A DNA stretch of 37,347 nucleotides from a virus: positions 1 to 37,347 of IMG/VR virus record IMGVR_UViG_3300010150_000058; one strand, given 5' to 3'. The notes beneath the pieces were generated by a model. That model ran no database searches. It was given only the letters and a program-made list of their open reading frames with translations, and had not been told where the DNA came from. The position numbers were made by a program, and so were the translations under genes. This document shows positions 31,901 through 36,593 of this stretch, in pieces (position 1 is the stretch's first letter; each line of letters starts with the position of its first letter).

Positions 31901-32719
31901 TCCAAAAATATCAGGATTAGTATTTTTAAATAATTGTTGTCCAACAATATTTGAAGGATCTCCAGTAGATATTAATTCGGTTAGTAACTCTTTTCTTCTA
32001 CGAAAATCTGAATTTGAAGACTTAATTACATAATTTTCAAGATCTATAATTTGGGGTTCTATATTAAAAAGTGATTTGAATAAAAGTCTAAACGATTCTA
32101 AACTTCCTTTAGATCTATACAATGATGTTGTATTTTTTAAAAACTTATTTACATCTAATCCTTCATATAAATCCGTAGTTTCTAGTTCATTTAGTAATGA
32201 TGTCTTTATTTTACTATAAAATTCTTTTAAAAATAAGACACTTAAGTTGATAACTTCACTTTCACTGACATGAGAGGAGATATTTGTAGAACTAAAGTTT
32301 AAATTTTTTCCATACTCATCAATTCCGCTAAAATTTCTAATACAATCAACAAAACTAGTTGGTGTTTTTGATTTATAGGTGATAATTTCACTACCAATTT
32401 GAAGTAATCCGTAATTTTTTGGAAATCCTTCAGTATCTGCTACAAAAATTTCAGGTGTAATACCATTTTCTAATGTTGTCGTGACATTTTGCGTTAAATT
32501 TGTAGTTCCATTTAAAATTTTAGACGTGAAATTGTCTAATTTTAAATAATACGGCAAATTTTCTACAATATCTACATTACCACCTGATATTTCTTGGGAA
32601 ACATAATACTGTTTTAAAAATTCTGAAAACTTTGGATTTTCTGAAGAGATAAATTCAGGTATTTGACTATTTAAAATATCCTGGATTTGGACTTTATTTT
32701 CAAAACTGGTTTGTATCAT
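19982..32719 (-). CDS. 7: Giant gp7-like baseplate wedge protein with repeats and YHYH domain
   Basis: A 4245-residue protein in the gp7 position between gp6 and gp8; T4 gp7, which nucleates wedge assembly, is 1032 residues. The first 330 residues carry the cyanophage gp7-like head: IPEFISSENPKFSEFLKQYY, NLSVLFLKEFYSKIK, SLYRSKGSLESFRLLFKSLF, IDLENYVIKSS. The middle is beta-rich: GxGY repeats (about 740, 1020-1130, 2140, 3600, 3975, 4035) and NHxFxxGE units (about 840, 965, 1670, 1840, 2980, 3520). A YHYH-type domain lies at about 1235-1350 (GWAYDGNPIYGPLGY, GDLDIHNGRWCKTPEFPNGV). A segment at about 3535 reads KFTCSSDGHKFVIGYPRATD. The C-terminus (GKFSWGKISGFTRS, PTVQRRGAGAGLRDTGSLKK) is the family end. 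Ribosome site AAGGA precedes the ATG. One uninterrupted frame, no sign of decay. Confidence 0.88.
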   Translation of the reverse strand: MIQTSFENKVQIQDILNSQIPEFISSENPKFSEFLKQYYVSQEISGGNVDIVENLPYYLKLDNFTSKILNGTTNLTQNVTTTLENGITPEIFVADTEGFPKNYGLLQIGSEIITYKSKTPTSFVDCIRNFSGIDEYGKNLNFSSTNISSHVSESEVINLSVLFLKEFYSKIKTSLLNELETTDLYEGLDVNKFLKNTTSLYRSKGSLESFRLLFKSLFNIEPQIIDLENYVIKSSNSDFRRRKELLTELISTGDPSNIVGQQLFKNTNPDIFGSISEIEILTKNGRTFYRILLYVGFEESNDELTSVFAPTPSTKLVDSINLSDNANVLTVDSTIGFEQTGSIFYAGTEIFYTEKTVNQFLGCYTTTSNYIDLDIVKTSNLHSNSTYYAYENGDSTKKVEFRLLGSLSDILLDTSNNKTHINSVGETISVDSFGKNIKNTDDNTRDQIISNSFIYNTSVRIELDSVNFEGSTATTSTVLDRAFLKVGDRVEFLKRNTEIVETTLSDVSVNDIFDNEITFSSGLSSLNSFGSYDIRRKLDFAQSTQVPLKYNNLTTNIINLYDENSENLYVASNSLPSYNITKDVVKSTANSIINYDESKNSYTTIRFNSISSFINGDKVFYSHSGENPINGLEKGEYYITISNFLDIKLYLSPSSIPTDNFIYLGSNILPEGTHTFTLSDQITSTNKISSSKSFKKIPYYVNLSTSGEKIESKPIGTLINGVEILGSVSNSKIYYGPLEKLDTINSGSGYDVINPPNLKLESGSAKIQPVLQGSIEKVYIDNIDFESDSPIVTISGGNGKNAKLKANTKTFSREVFFNARTLSDGGGLSFDDETITFLTNHNFFSGEKVFYDINDINNQKIGISNFGGLNVSTGYLTNNTPFFVKVINPSTVELYPTLSDFRSGINTVGLSTEGNSGIHKFKTEPRNVISSIIVENPGEGFTNRKLTVKQSGISTINDTITFKNHGFSSGELVTYDFETSSISGISTTNQYYILKVDDDSFRVCNAGVGGTDISFYSREKYVSIGSSGSGYQYFNYPDISVQISYVSDGEQVASSIVTTPVVKGGIIDAYLYEEGSGYGSTLLNIEESPNVIIQQGKEASFTPVVTSAGKIDRVIVNYGGYDYYSVPELQVISNKGIGAILRAEISNNRVSTVHVIESGANYSFDDIKIIPVFSGKNAIINARVRSLTVDNSYKYGIQYSDRRDPSYEFLYKNINNELQYVVSGYSDLLKNEFNDNETSHSSIIGWAYDGNPIYGPLGYKDPENPTIIKRLVSGYNKSLSNITNRPTNSEFPEGYFIDDYKFNNSGDLDIHNGRWCKTPEFPNGVYAYFATAILNPNNENVGSFPYFIGINYRSKLVDDNNNNILNQSFDFENSSLFRNTFPYKVQDAYAGYDFFPSNSSSNSHTVEINSVTKGSIDSYEIIKAGSNFKVGDTLNFENSPSSSGYGFVSEVGSIYGKQIDNIENNYIKYTNAKVYPYNASSSFIRILPSHDIVNNTVISITGLTTNFEPLNGDYVAEVDTFSTKLDEEIPSYDPNATSGTHHPNVTGIVTDIKLQNFPKMVSIGSSIEIKGESNDQYFTIFNYFPDKKIVRCRKTGVSGASTSLSTVNFLPNIIRINSNIESNNNIENYKRYFNPAQSIGVGTISGITTSRSFYLGGELITKNIQTQSIYLPNHGFHTGQEVLLYKGSTNSASITVQDDPNSNTSILLNTVLPEKLYIINKSKDYIGIVTSSNLTITTNGLYFPSNSNVGSNNYDYNFESAYNEEISTVYQNLTTVSISTFHNLTSGDLIDLKVSPKLNVGVGNTTFVDVKYIPEINSLSLKTIGFSTLTDIDINTNSISIENHLLSSGDEVYYISTSTPSGLNEGVYYVNKVDIDTIRLSETYKDSISELPRLVSINSVGIGTQEISLIQPNINLVRNNNLVFDLSDSSLENYKLNLFYDEDLNDEFISTSNTLEFSTSGVGIVGVSSEASLTLRYNDNLPDVLYYSLVNAESKVINTSHKSKILFKNSAYSGKYLISNVQDTKFDIFLDNVPERLSYSSADCSTLEYTTNSLTGIGSVYDLKIISEGNLYNNVPYYAGSNSANGTGLLVALRSKSVGKLIDYSELNYGYEYSIDNTISPALKTSQNVSLVNSQFLKSVEVVDGGSGYPNAPSLVIVDSDTGKKIDRGLLTAEISGSGIGNANITAVEISAPVTGLPERQVSIKSVNNANGIRIIEVDSSNTGIITCLLKTPILGYVEDPFEVGDKVFVEDIQILEDTGIGYNSEYHGFEFFDVIDYTSNSNPGEVTIQIPKLFGDPGIAVTFQIDSFATMIKSTDYPSFVANQDYSAFFIKEEIFILDQSGLMIETGLTVGEVNKDYLKLNGNYKLDTGVTIIGKSSGFRADIFDVSLINGYYLISGSSTKDYGWDSDSGKTNTDTQVISDNDYYQNLSYTLKSEKTWDEIKTPINTIVHPIGTKNFADTQIQQNVSGILTTGLTNSSVVESLQSFISQTRVDTIKNFDVVTDFSPLNDRSKFIQFKNIKLSDYFLSQSNRVLQIDDISPLFSSEDDEEYDTNLIIKSLSDRRSFYKTLVQVKTTNNSISKGYNQLAYFEIVSLYDGVENVYSLDKLSHNNNSNSETYMTISPVATDTGDLDLYFYPNNPYDIDYEIKVFNEKYTNFNDNENLLSFDAADIFTNQKNVGSKITEDVITSYDLTTYDSIMVEAHVVDLDSNQSKYYEIVSLYDGTEFIFSESNFESSDNDISSIGLGTFGIKKSSNNLNLSFYCDEISNTLVRTKSYQFKSSPVGVGTYRFKSQRQDDNSERTVVLDTSVYETGTSVGIVTTRYYDRELFSTIKTLARVSIGNTVSLHQIVNIHDSENSYIVEGPITSIGNTMGVFKTSLNQNNLKLEFERNDEYSNSNLTITQLDYSFYTFLDEINIPLDLDIGSLNKSFSVAKYFGVNSTQRNRLDFPLKYDNVPIFNKSFDPFDQTKFDPTTGQFTLNNHFFSTGERLIYTPKSTFIGLGNSAIHTSSNVGLSTEVYAIKIDNDNFKVALSEYDANNDIAIQFSSYLGEGNAHEFEMYKKNEKVLITINDLAQYPLLYTDISHSISDKNVGIADTFVTLSGISSINPNDIIKVDDEYMQVLNVGIGTSTSGPILYFTGDLNVVEVKRGSVGSAATSHDIGDSVSLYKGSYNIVGDSIHFTNPPRGNVGDLSTKDESNLFRARATFNGRTFLRKNYTTNEIFDDFSNEFDGKTTTFELKSQGISTVGLGTTSGNGILFINGIFQTPLTENITNHNFKIVSDIPAGISSVVFSGLRDDLDVLTISDSDINQNQLPRGGIIVSLGSTAGLGYAPLVGAKVKLNIDDNGTILNPVISVASTGKTVAITTATYDNNLGHLTITSPQEEIYKLVESKANQVKLVGLAFTCNSNTGITSEFPLHDDVTDIIGIGTESFSLNVGISTLEHYYVGYGTVFVWNSRLTNGSGYRQDTASVSVKDAAEDYIHKFVESDENSVQSGGNNFTPTFATYNPVTGNMVLVIENHGLDTGDDITVTTGSLKFTCSSDGHKFVIGYPRATDPLAGIATDITAYTDDTITIDAGSMVGSGGVVDVTVGLGGTLSFNVSNGGTNYTYPILNISNPSYDNLEVVGVSRLGVGATTEVGINMLMNVEVGPSPGIDESGSVGIGSTLFEVSSFSVARAGYAFETGDVLTVSGIVTDRHLSEPIEKFQLYVLNTYNDSVAAWQFGEMNLIDSIKPYQNGSRLVYPLYYETELLSFSKDPNDLTSSAIDFDSLLVIFINGILQEPGIAYQFVGGSAFRFLTAPKVEDDVKIYFYVGTRGEDSSRVDVNEIIQIGDTLQIQSNNSYLDITKQQDKRLIYDIVNADILETNLYYGDGIDEINLKPIDWIRQKEDIVINQQTYYKSRDSLATQVYPTAKVITDFNTTDTVLYLDNSEFFDYEDAVNLKKIDVLVVPNQDNNKVGIITAIVSATGTISSFDIVDAGIGYTNAPSVNVSNPIIGIGSDRKWYNVGIGTSGDVGIGTTATASVTVSNGNIDSVTVINPGSGYTSTNPPQVILDFPTFESELLTNANVVQGLSGSIVGIATTTGTNGAPLALEFTLKALNDNYTSITEGIPIHIFDTRIGNGITSINDNNDTEVIGISTQFLNNIYKVHGIDTITGIITCNVKSDTNISGEVGIGTTGTLLNPVGKFSWGKISGFTRSNNPVSIAITSYTTSGLGTYPTVQRRGAGAGLRDTGSLKKRTTST

Positions 32720-32720
32720 A

Positions 32721-34664
32721 TTAATTCCTTATTATACTTCCATTAGAATAACTTGACTTGTAATAATCACTAGTGGAGAAGAGAACACCGGTCGTATTTT
32801 CTCCAGATGAAATAACATCTTTAATAATATTTATTTTAGTTTTTGAAGTGCTTAATGACAGGTAAAGATCTTTTAATCCTATAATATCATTAGACTCTGG
32901 AAAAGCTTGAATTTCAATAATATTATTAGGAACTTCTGTACTGATAATATTAATAGCACTTATTTTAATTTCTCCGGTCACATAATCTACAGTACCTGCA
33001 GATTTAAGTATGACTATGGGTGAAATACCTGGAGTAGATGATGGTTTTATAACTGCAATTGTACCTTTCAACTTATCACTATTTGGTATATCAGTAAAAT
33101 AAACAAATTCATTATTAGCGACTCTAGAATTAACTCTAAATCCGGTTGATTTTATATTCCCACCTTCAGGATTTACATAAAATCTATTCCCAAAACATAA
33201 CTCATATTCACTAAATTGATTTATAAGACAATTTAAGTTTCTTCTAATAATTACTCTAGTGATATTTGATGTAATAGCAGTATCTGACTCATCAATTAAA
33301 TTGATTGCCTTACTATACTTAAATCTTCCTCCTCGTTTTGATGAGTATAAGGAATTGCCAAAAGTTGTTAATGAATTTTGTACTTTAGATTTAATTGCAA
33401 GTGGTGTGGATGACTTGGTTGTGTCATAATAGATACTTGAATCGAGTTCAATATACAATACTTTAATATCTACAATTTTTTGGTTGATACCGGTAATTGA
33501 ATACTGCTTTAATTCGGATAGAATGTTTTTCTTATCAAAATCTGAAATAATTAATCCATTTTTTGGTTTGATTGCAATAGTTACTGAACCATATTCTGGT
33601 GGATCTAATTCTTCTCCACCAATTACATTCACCACATCTGCATTTGGATAGATATTTGTCTTAATAATAGACTCATAGTCTCTTGCTGTTACTGCACGAT
33701 ATTGTGATGAGTATATTCTTGGTGCATAATATCTAATTGAATCTATACTTTCAATATCCGATCCATTTCTGGAAGGTTGAACTGTTTGGACATTGATGGC
33801 ATTTGTTGCTTGTATCGAAATTATATTTTGAGAAGATTTTTTCCCTTGATATGATCCAGAAAATGAAAATTCTGAGACACCATTGCCTTCAGAACCATCT
33901 GTTACAATATAATGAACAACAATTTCCGATCCATTTTCTAATTTTTTGCCGAATACACCATCTCCGAACAATAACTCATATTTTTCATCTTTAACTTCCT
34001 GAATTAGATATATTTCAGACTCACTATCTACTGTAGTTATATTATCGACTAAATTATATTTTTTACCTGTTCCAACCGAATCAATATTCCTTACATACAC
34101 TCTTATAGTACTTGTATCAATATAGGGATTCTGTAAAATAAATCTTTGATCTAGAGATCCATCAACAGTAAATATTTTATTTAAATATCTACCCTGATAA
34201 ATTTGTATATTGGAAAATGAGGCTACATTACTAGAATTAACAGTTTGACTAATCTCTTCAGTAATTGAGAAAATATATGACGAATTGTTTGATGATCCAA
34301 CACAAATTAATTCTGGTTGGAGAATAATTGATGTAATTGGATCATCAAGAGATGATTGTTGAATTTCAAGATCAAATGATACGATTGCTGTTGCTGCTTT
34401 TTTTGATTTTGGAACATATCCAATGTTTCTTGCTAAGGAAACGACATTCTCTCTAATCGTAGCAGAGTCTAGAAAGACTTCATTAACTGCTAAGTTTGAG
34501 TTGAATGCATTAATATAAGTATTATACGCTAATGTGTCGATTAAGACTGAGAAGTTTGATCCTTCAAAATCATAATCGGTAAAATTAGAATTAGACCTCA
34601 AATAATCTTTAATTGAGGTCTTTATTTGATCAAAATCTAAATTTGTGTAATTTGTAAAAGGCAT
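32721..34664 (-). CDS. 6: Baseplate wedge protein gp6
   Basis: A core baseplate wedge protein that forms the ring joining wedges together. Length 647 residues (T4 gp6 is 660). The start MPFTNYTNLDFDQIKTSIKD, then FTDYDFEGSNFSVLIDTLAY, AFNSNLAVNEVFLDSATIRE and NVVSLARNIGYVPKSKKAA are characteristic of gp6 and the wider baseplate J-like family. The central ELLFGDGVFGKKLENGSEIV and the RYYAPRIYSSQYRAVTARDY segment, with ALNIYPNADVV-like residues after it, also fit. Unlike gp7, gp8 and gp14 it is not enlarged and carries no GxGY repeats. It starts one base after the gp25 stop and ends one base before gp7, so translation is probably coupled across all three. Confidence 0.96.
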   Translation of the reverse strand: MPFTNYTNLDFDQIKTSIKDYLRSNSNFTDYDFEGSNFSVLIDTLAYNTYINAFNSNLAVNEVFLDSATIRENVVSLARNIGYVPKSKKAATAIVSFDLEIQQSSLDDPITSIILQPELICVGSSNNSSYIFSITEEISQTVNSSNVASFSNIQIYQGRYLNKIFTVDGSLDQRFILQNPYIDTSTIRVYVRNIDSVGTGKKYNLVDNITTVDSESEIYLIQEVKDEKYELLFGDGVFGKKLENGSEIVVHYIVTDGSEGNGVSEFSFSGSYQGKKSSQNIISIQATNAINVQTVQPSRNGSDIESIDSIRYYAPRIYSSQYRAVTARDYESIIKTNIYPNADVVNVIGGEELDPPEYGSVTIAIKPKNGLIISDFDKKNILSELKQYSITGINQKIVDIKVLYIELDSSIYYDTTKSSTPLAIKSKVQNSLTTFGNSLYSSKRGGRFKYSKAINLIDESDTAITSNITRVIIRRNLNCLINQFSEYELCFGNRFYVNPEGGNIKSTGFRVNSRVANNEFVYFTDIPNSDKLKGTIAVIKPSSTPGISPIVILKSAGTVDYVTGEIKISAINIISTEVPNNIIEIQAFPESNDIIGLKDLYLSLSTSKTKINIIKDVISSGENTTGVLFSTSDYYKSSYSNGSIIRN

Positions 34665-34665
34665 T

Positions 34666-35067
34666 TTATCTCGTTGCCTCTAGAATGAAAGTAAACTCTT
34701 GTGTTGGAATGTCTTGTCCGATAATATCAAATACTATAAGTACTTCTAAAGCATTATCATCATAATCTAAATCAATATCCACTTTAACATTTTCGACTCT
34801 GGGTTCGAAATTATTGATTGAAGTGATAATTTGGTTTTCAATTACACCAATTGTTGCAAAATCTATATTATCAAATAATGATGATTTTACATCACTTCCA
34901 AATGATGAATTAAAAAATTTTTCATTTGGAATTGTTTCGACAATATTACGAATAGATCTTGTGATTGCCCTTTCATTTTTTAAAATGGCTAGATCTTTTG
35001 TTACAGGATGTGGTTCAAATGATAAACTAATATCTTTAAATGATCTTGATATTCTTTTTATTGCCAT
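34666..35067 (-). CDS. 25: Baseplate wedge protein gp25
   Basis: A small sheath-initiator and wedge protein at the baseplate, binding gp6 and related to type VI secretion TssE. Length 133 residues, against 132 in T4. The sequence begins MAIKRISRSFKDISLSFEPH, has LAILKNERAITRSIRNIVET, and the family signature FFNSSFGSDVKSSLFDN followed by INNFEPRVENVKVDID with the conserved E-P-R. The short upstream gap holds a late-type CATAAATA box overlapping the stop of the 60-residue gene and a 14-base perfect palindrome near the expected transcript start. No strong ribosome site is visible. It is first of the compact gp25-gp6-gp7 run. Confidence 0.96.
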   Translation of the reverse strand: MAIKRISRSFKDISLSFEPHPVTKDLAILKNERAITRSIRNIVETIPNEKFFNSSFGSDVKSSLFDNIDFATIGVIENQIITSINNFEPRVENVKVDIDLDYDDNALEVLIVFDIIGQDIPTQEFTFILEATR

Positions 35068-35073
35068 TCGGAC

Positions 35074-35087
35074 AAGACTATAGTCTT
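35074..35087. repeat. 14-base perfect palindrome in gp25 leader
   Basis: AAGACTATAGTCTT is a perfect palindrome between the CATAAATA box and the gp25 ATG. It could be a protein-binding site or, in RNA, a five-base-pair hairpin with a four-base loop at the extreme 5' end of a transcript starting about seven bases past the box. A 14-base palindrome is uncommon by chance, but function is unknown. Confidence 0.5.
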
Positions 35088-35091
35088 CAAT

Positions 35092-35099
35092 TATTTATG
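35092..35099 (-). promoter_or_regulatory. Late-type promoter box (CATAAATA) before gp25
   Basis: CATAAATA on the minus strand, overlapping the stop codon of the 60-residue gene and 24 bases before the gp25 ATG. It matches seven of eight positions of the T4 late box. The position before the baseplate operon supports it. Confidence 0.6.
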
Positions 35100-35277
35100 A
35101 CTCATCGCGCATCTTTTTTGCAGTATCATGATATACCTCTTGAATACAGTGCTTTTCTGCCTCTTCATTGCATTCATCTTCTTTTGGTAATCCATTCCAA
35201 TAATCACTGATGAGGTGTGTAGTACCCCATGTTTTATACATATAGTCCTGATTTCTATCGACAGGTGAATTGCCCAT
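35095..35277 (-). CDS. 60-residue protein of unknown function
   Basis: A small acidic protein, MGNSPVDRNQDYMYKTWGTT followed by HLISDYWNGLPKEDECNEEA, ending HCIQEVYHDTAKKMRDES. The 'WGTTHL[IV][AS]DYWNG' stretch recurs in small proteins upstream of gp25 in related cyanophages by recollection. Two cysteines and several His/Glu residues are present but form no recognised metal site. The second half looks helical. It has a clear ribosome site (CGGAGAA) and a late-type box AATAAATA about 57 bases upstream, so it opens the structural block. Its leader holds a seven-base-pair hairpin. Function unknown. Confidence 0.8.
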   Translation of the reverse strand: MGNSPVDRNQDYMYKTWGTTHLISDYWNGLPKEDECNEEAEKHCIQEVYHDTAKKMRDES

Positions 35278-35299
35278 GTTTCTCCGGTTTTATAAGAAA

Positions 35300-35323
35300 A
35301 TAGAACTTTTTAAGGGGTTCTAT
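35300..35323 (-). other. Leader hairpin before the 60-aa gene
   Basis: On the minus strand, ATAGAAC and GTTCTAT (seven base pairs) enclose a ten-base loop CCCTTAAAAA and are followed by TTTCTTATA. It lies between the AATAAATA box and the CGGAGAA ribosome site, so it would form in the 5' leader of the transcript. It could protect the mRNA end, or act as a weak attenuator because of the U-rich tail. Structure is seen; role is inference. Confidence 0.45.
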
Positions 35324-35333
35324 CCCTAACTAC

Positions 35334-35341
35334 TATTTATT
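35334..35341 (-). promoter_or_regulatory. Late-type promoter box (AATAAATA) opening the structural block
   Basis: AATAAATA on the minus strand lies nine bases past the stem of a rho-independent terminator and 57 bases before the ATG of the 60-residue gene. The terminator-then-late-promoter arrangement is expected where an earlier-expressed block ends and a late block begins. Confidence 0.6.
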
Positions 35342-35346
35342 TTTTT

Positions 35347-35374
35347 AATAAAAAAGATCCCCTTAAGGATCTTT
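35347..35374 (-). terminator. Rho-independent terminator
   Basis: On the minus strand, AAAGATCC and GGATCTTT form a perfect eight-base-pair stem with a six-base loop TTAAGG, and the 3' arm continues into TTATTAAAA. The transcript thus ends in a GC-containing stem and a U-rich run. It begins six bases after the TAG of the 42-residue gene, so it ends the small-gene transcript. The A-run on the other side could make it work in both directions, but no plus-strand gene is present. Confidence 0.8.
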
Positions 35375-35379
35375 ATAAT

Positions 35380-35508
35380 CTAGTCACAATGATGTATGTG
35401 ATGATCTGTATGAGTACCTAGAATATATGGATGTCCTAATTCCCAAATAATCATTGAAACAGATGAAATAATTGTGACTTGAAGAATCTTTTTAAGATTA
35501 ATTCTCAT
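35380..35508 (-). CDS. 42-residue membrane-type peptide with His-rich tail
   Basis: A small gene read from the sequence: ATG at 35506-35508, TAG at 35380-35382. The protein begins MRINLKKILQVTIISSVSMI, continues IWELGHPYILG, and ends THTDHHIHHCD. It has a basic N-terminus, one hydrophobic segment (about residues 8-23) that could cross or anchor in the inner membrane, and a tail with five His and one Cys within ten residues, which could bind a metal. The ATG overlaps the stop of the 45-residue gene as TAATG. The terminator follows six bases after its stop. Function unknown; not a recognised holin or lysis protein. Confidence 0.7.
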   Translation of the reverse strand: MRINLKKILQVTIISSVSMIIWELGHPYILGTHTDHHIHHCD

Positions 35509-35645
35509 TATCCTCTGCCTTGTCCACGATAACGCTTTCGAGTCTTGTTACGAGAAGTTGGTCCATACTTAGTATGCTTTCCCGTTCCTTGACGAGACTT
35601 TTTGGGACTCGCTTCCACATAACCACCACCTTTACGAATTGCCAT
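35508..35645 (-). CDS. 45-residue very basic Gly-rich protein
   Basis: A small gene: ATG at 35643-35645, TAA at 35508-35510. The protein starts MAIRKGGGYVEASPKKSRQG, continues TGKHTKYGPTSRNKTRKRYR, and ends GQGRG. Lys, Arg and Gly dominate, with no acidic cluster and no hydrophobic core, so it is probably disordered and nucleic-acid binding. Proteins that open 'MAIRKGGGYVEASPKKSRQG' recur in cyanophages by recollection. A ribosome-like site AGAGGA lies a little far upstream of the ATG. The stop overlaps the next ATG (TAATG). A role in binding host or phage RNA/DNA is inference. Confidence 0.75.
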   Translation of the reverse strand: MAIRKGGGYVEASPKKSRQGTGKHTKYGPTSRNKTRKRYRGQGRG

Positions 35646-35651
35646 AAGACT

Positions 35652-35813
35652 TTAATCCTCTATAATAATTTTATATGTAATGGAACTTGGGTCAGGTGTT
35701 CCTGATGAATAAAACCCCTCTGCATAATCTTCCATGAGATCAAAGTACTCTTCCTCAGAAAGATGAGAATGTTTTAACTTACCTTCGATGTAAACGTCGT
35801 ACTTCTCTCTCAT
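35652..35813 (-). CDS. 53-residue acidic protein of unknown function
   Basis: A small gene: ATG at 35811-35813, TAA at 35652-35654. The protein begins MREKYDVYIEGKLKHSHLSE, continues EEYFDLMEDYAEGFYSSGTP, and ends ITYKIIIED. It looks like a small alpha/beta fold: a first strand (YDVYIEGK), an acidic helix (SEEEYFDLMEDYAE), and a last strand (ITYKIIIE). Similar tiny proteins with an 'EEEYFDxMEDL' helix are known in cyanophages by recollection. It starts four bases after the glycosyltransferase-like gene and was probably transcribed with it. Function unknown. Confidence 0.75.
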   Translation of the reverse strand: MREKYDVYIEGKLKHSHLSEEEYFDLMEDYAEGFYSSGTPDPSSITYKIIIED

Positions 35814-35817
35814 AATA

Positions 35818-36570
35818 TCAGATCACACGAGTCTTTTCGTGCCCAACGCGAATGCGAGGATCACACCAAATCTCAAATCCTGCTTCCTTTGCATCGAGAC
35901 AAAACGAAACATCTTCGCCACACATGTCCTGTACTTCACCACTCTCAAAAACTTGCATCTTTGGTGCAAACCATGGATATTCAAGATTCTCAAAAATTCC
36001 TTTCTTAATTAAAAGCCATCCGAATCCTGCATAATCTACAGTAAATGGTTTACGCCGCTTTGAAATACTCTCCCCAGTCTCATGATTCATGACTCCCCCA
36101 TTGTTACGGAAATCATCCTCCTCCATCCAATGTGCAACACTTGTAGTTGTTCCATCTTCTGTCATATACCAACCACTTGCAATGTCTTGATCCATTAATA
36201 CTAATTGCCAAAACTTCTCTGTGTTAAACACAATATCACTATCAATCCATAATTGATAATCATACGGTAACTTACCATCCCATGGTTTCTGCTTTGGTCC
36301 ACGCAATACATTCGCACCTAAACATTTGCATCTCGCAAAGTTTACCATTGAACTGTAATCTTGCGAAATTTGAATACTTGCTCCTGCTTGTACTAAGTCA
36401 AAACATAATTGAACAAAGTTCTTGAGATAAGTATATGAAACTCCCCTCCCAGGTAGACAGAATACTACTGACTTACCACGAACCATTTGTTTTGCTAAGT
36501 CATAATCCCATTCTTCTGTATCTTTCTTCGTGACGGGAGCTTTTGCTTTTACAGTAAATCCTTTTGCCAT
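35818..36570 (-). CDS. GT-A-fold glycosyltransferase-like protein
   Basis: A 250-residue protein with the layout of a nucleotide-sugar-dependent glycosyltransferase. It has an early strand and loop (VVFCLPGRGVSYTYLKNF, about 35-52), a middle NFARCKCLGANVLRGPKQ, then LWIDSDIVF (about 108-115) with the D-x-D metal and sugar-nucleotide motif. A later AGFGWLLIKKGIFE (about 176-189) and C-terminal CGEDVSFCLDAKEAGFEIW with DPRIRVGH resemble the acceptor-site end of family 2-like enzymes. Similar proteins are common in cyanophages. The substrate is unknown; modification of host surface or phage protein is possible. A sigma70-like promoter lies just upstream, so it may be expressed early from host polymerase. 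Confidence 0.8.
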   Translation of the reverse strand: MAKGFTVKAKAPVTKKDTEEWDYDLAKQMVRGKSVVFCLPGRGVSYTYLKNFVQLCFDLVQAGASIQISQDYSSMVNFARCKCLGANVLRGPKQKPWDGKLPYDYQLWIDSDIVFNTEKFWQLVLMDQDIASGWYMTEDGTTTSVAHWMEEDDFRNNGGVMNHETGESISKRRKPFTVDYAGFGWLLIKKGIFENLEYPWFAPKMQVFESGEVQDMCGEDVSFCLDAKEAGFEIWCDPRIRVGHEKTRVI

Positions 36571-36593
36571 AATCGAATGATTTTTACTTCAAT

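Noticed and set aside
10805-34664. Other TATTTAT-type matches inside coding sequence as late promoters
   Set aside because: In DNA this AT-rich, more than a dozen chance matches per strand are expected; only those in gaps or well placed before a start were kept.
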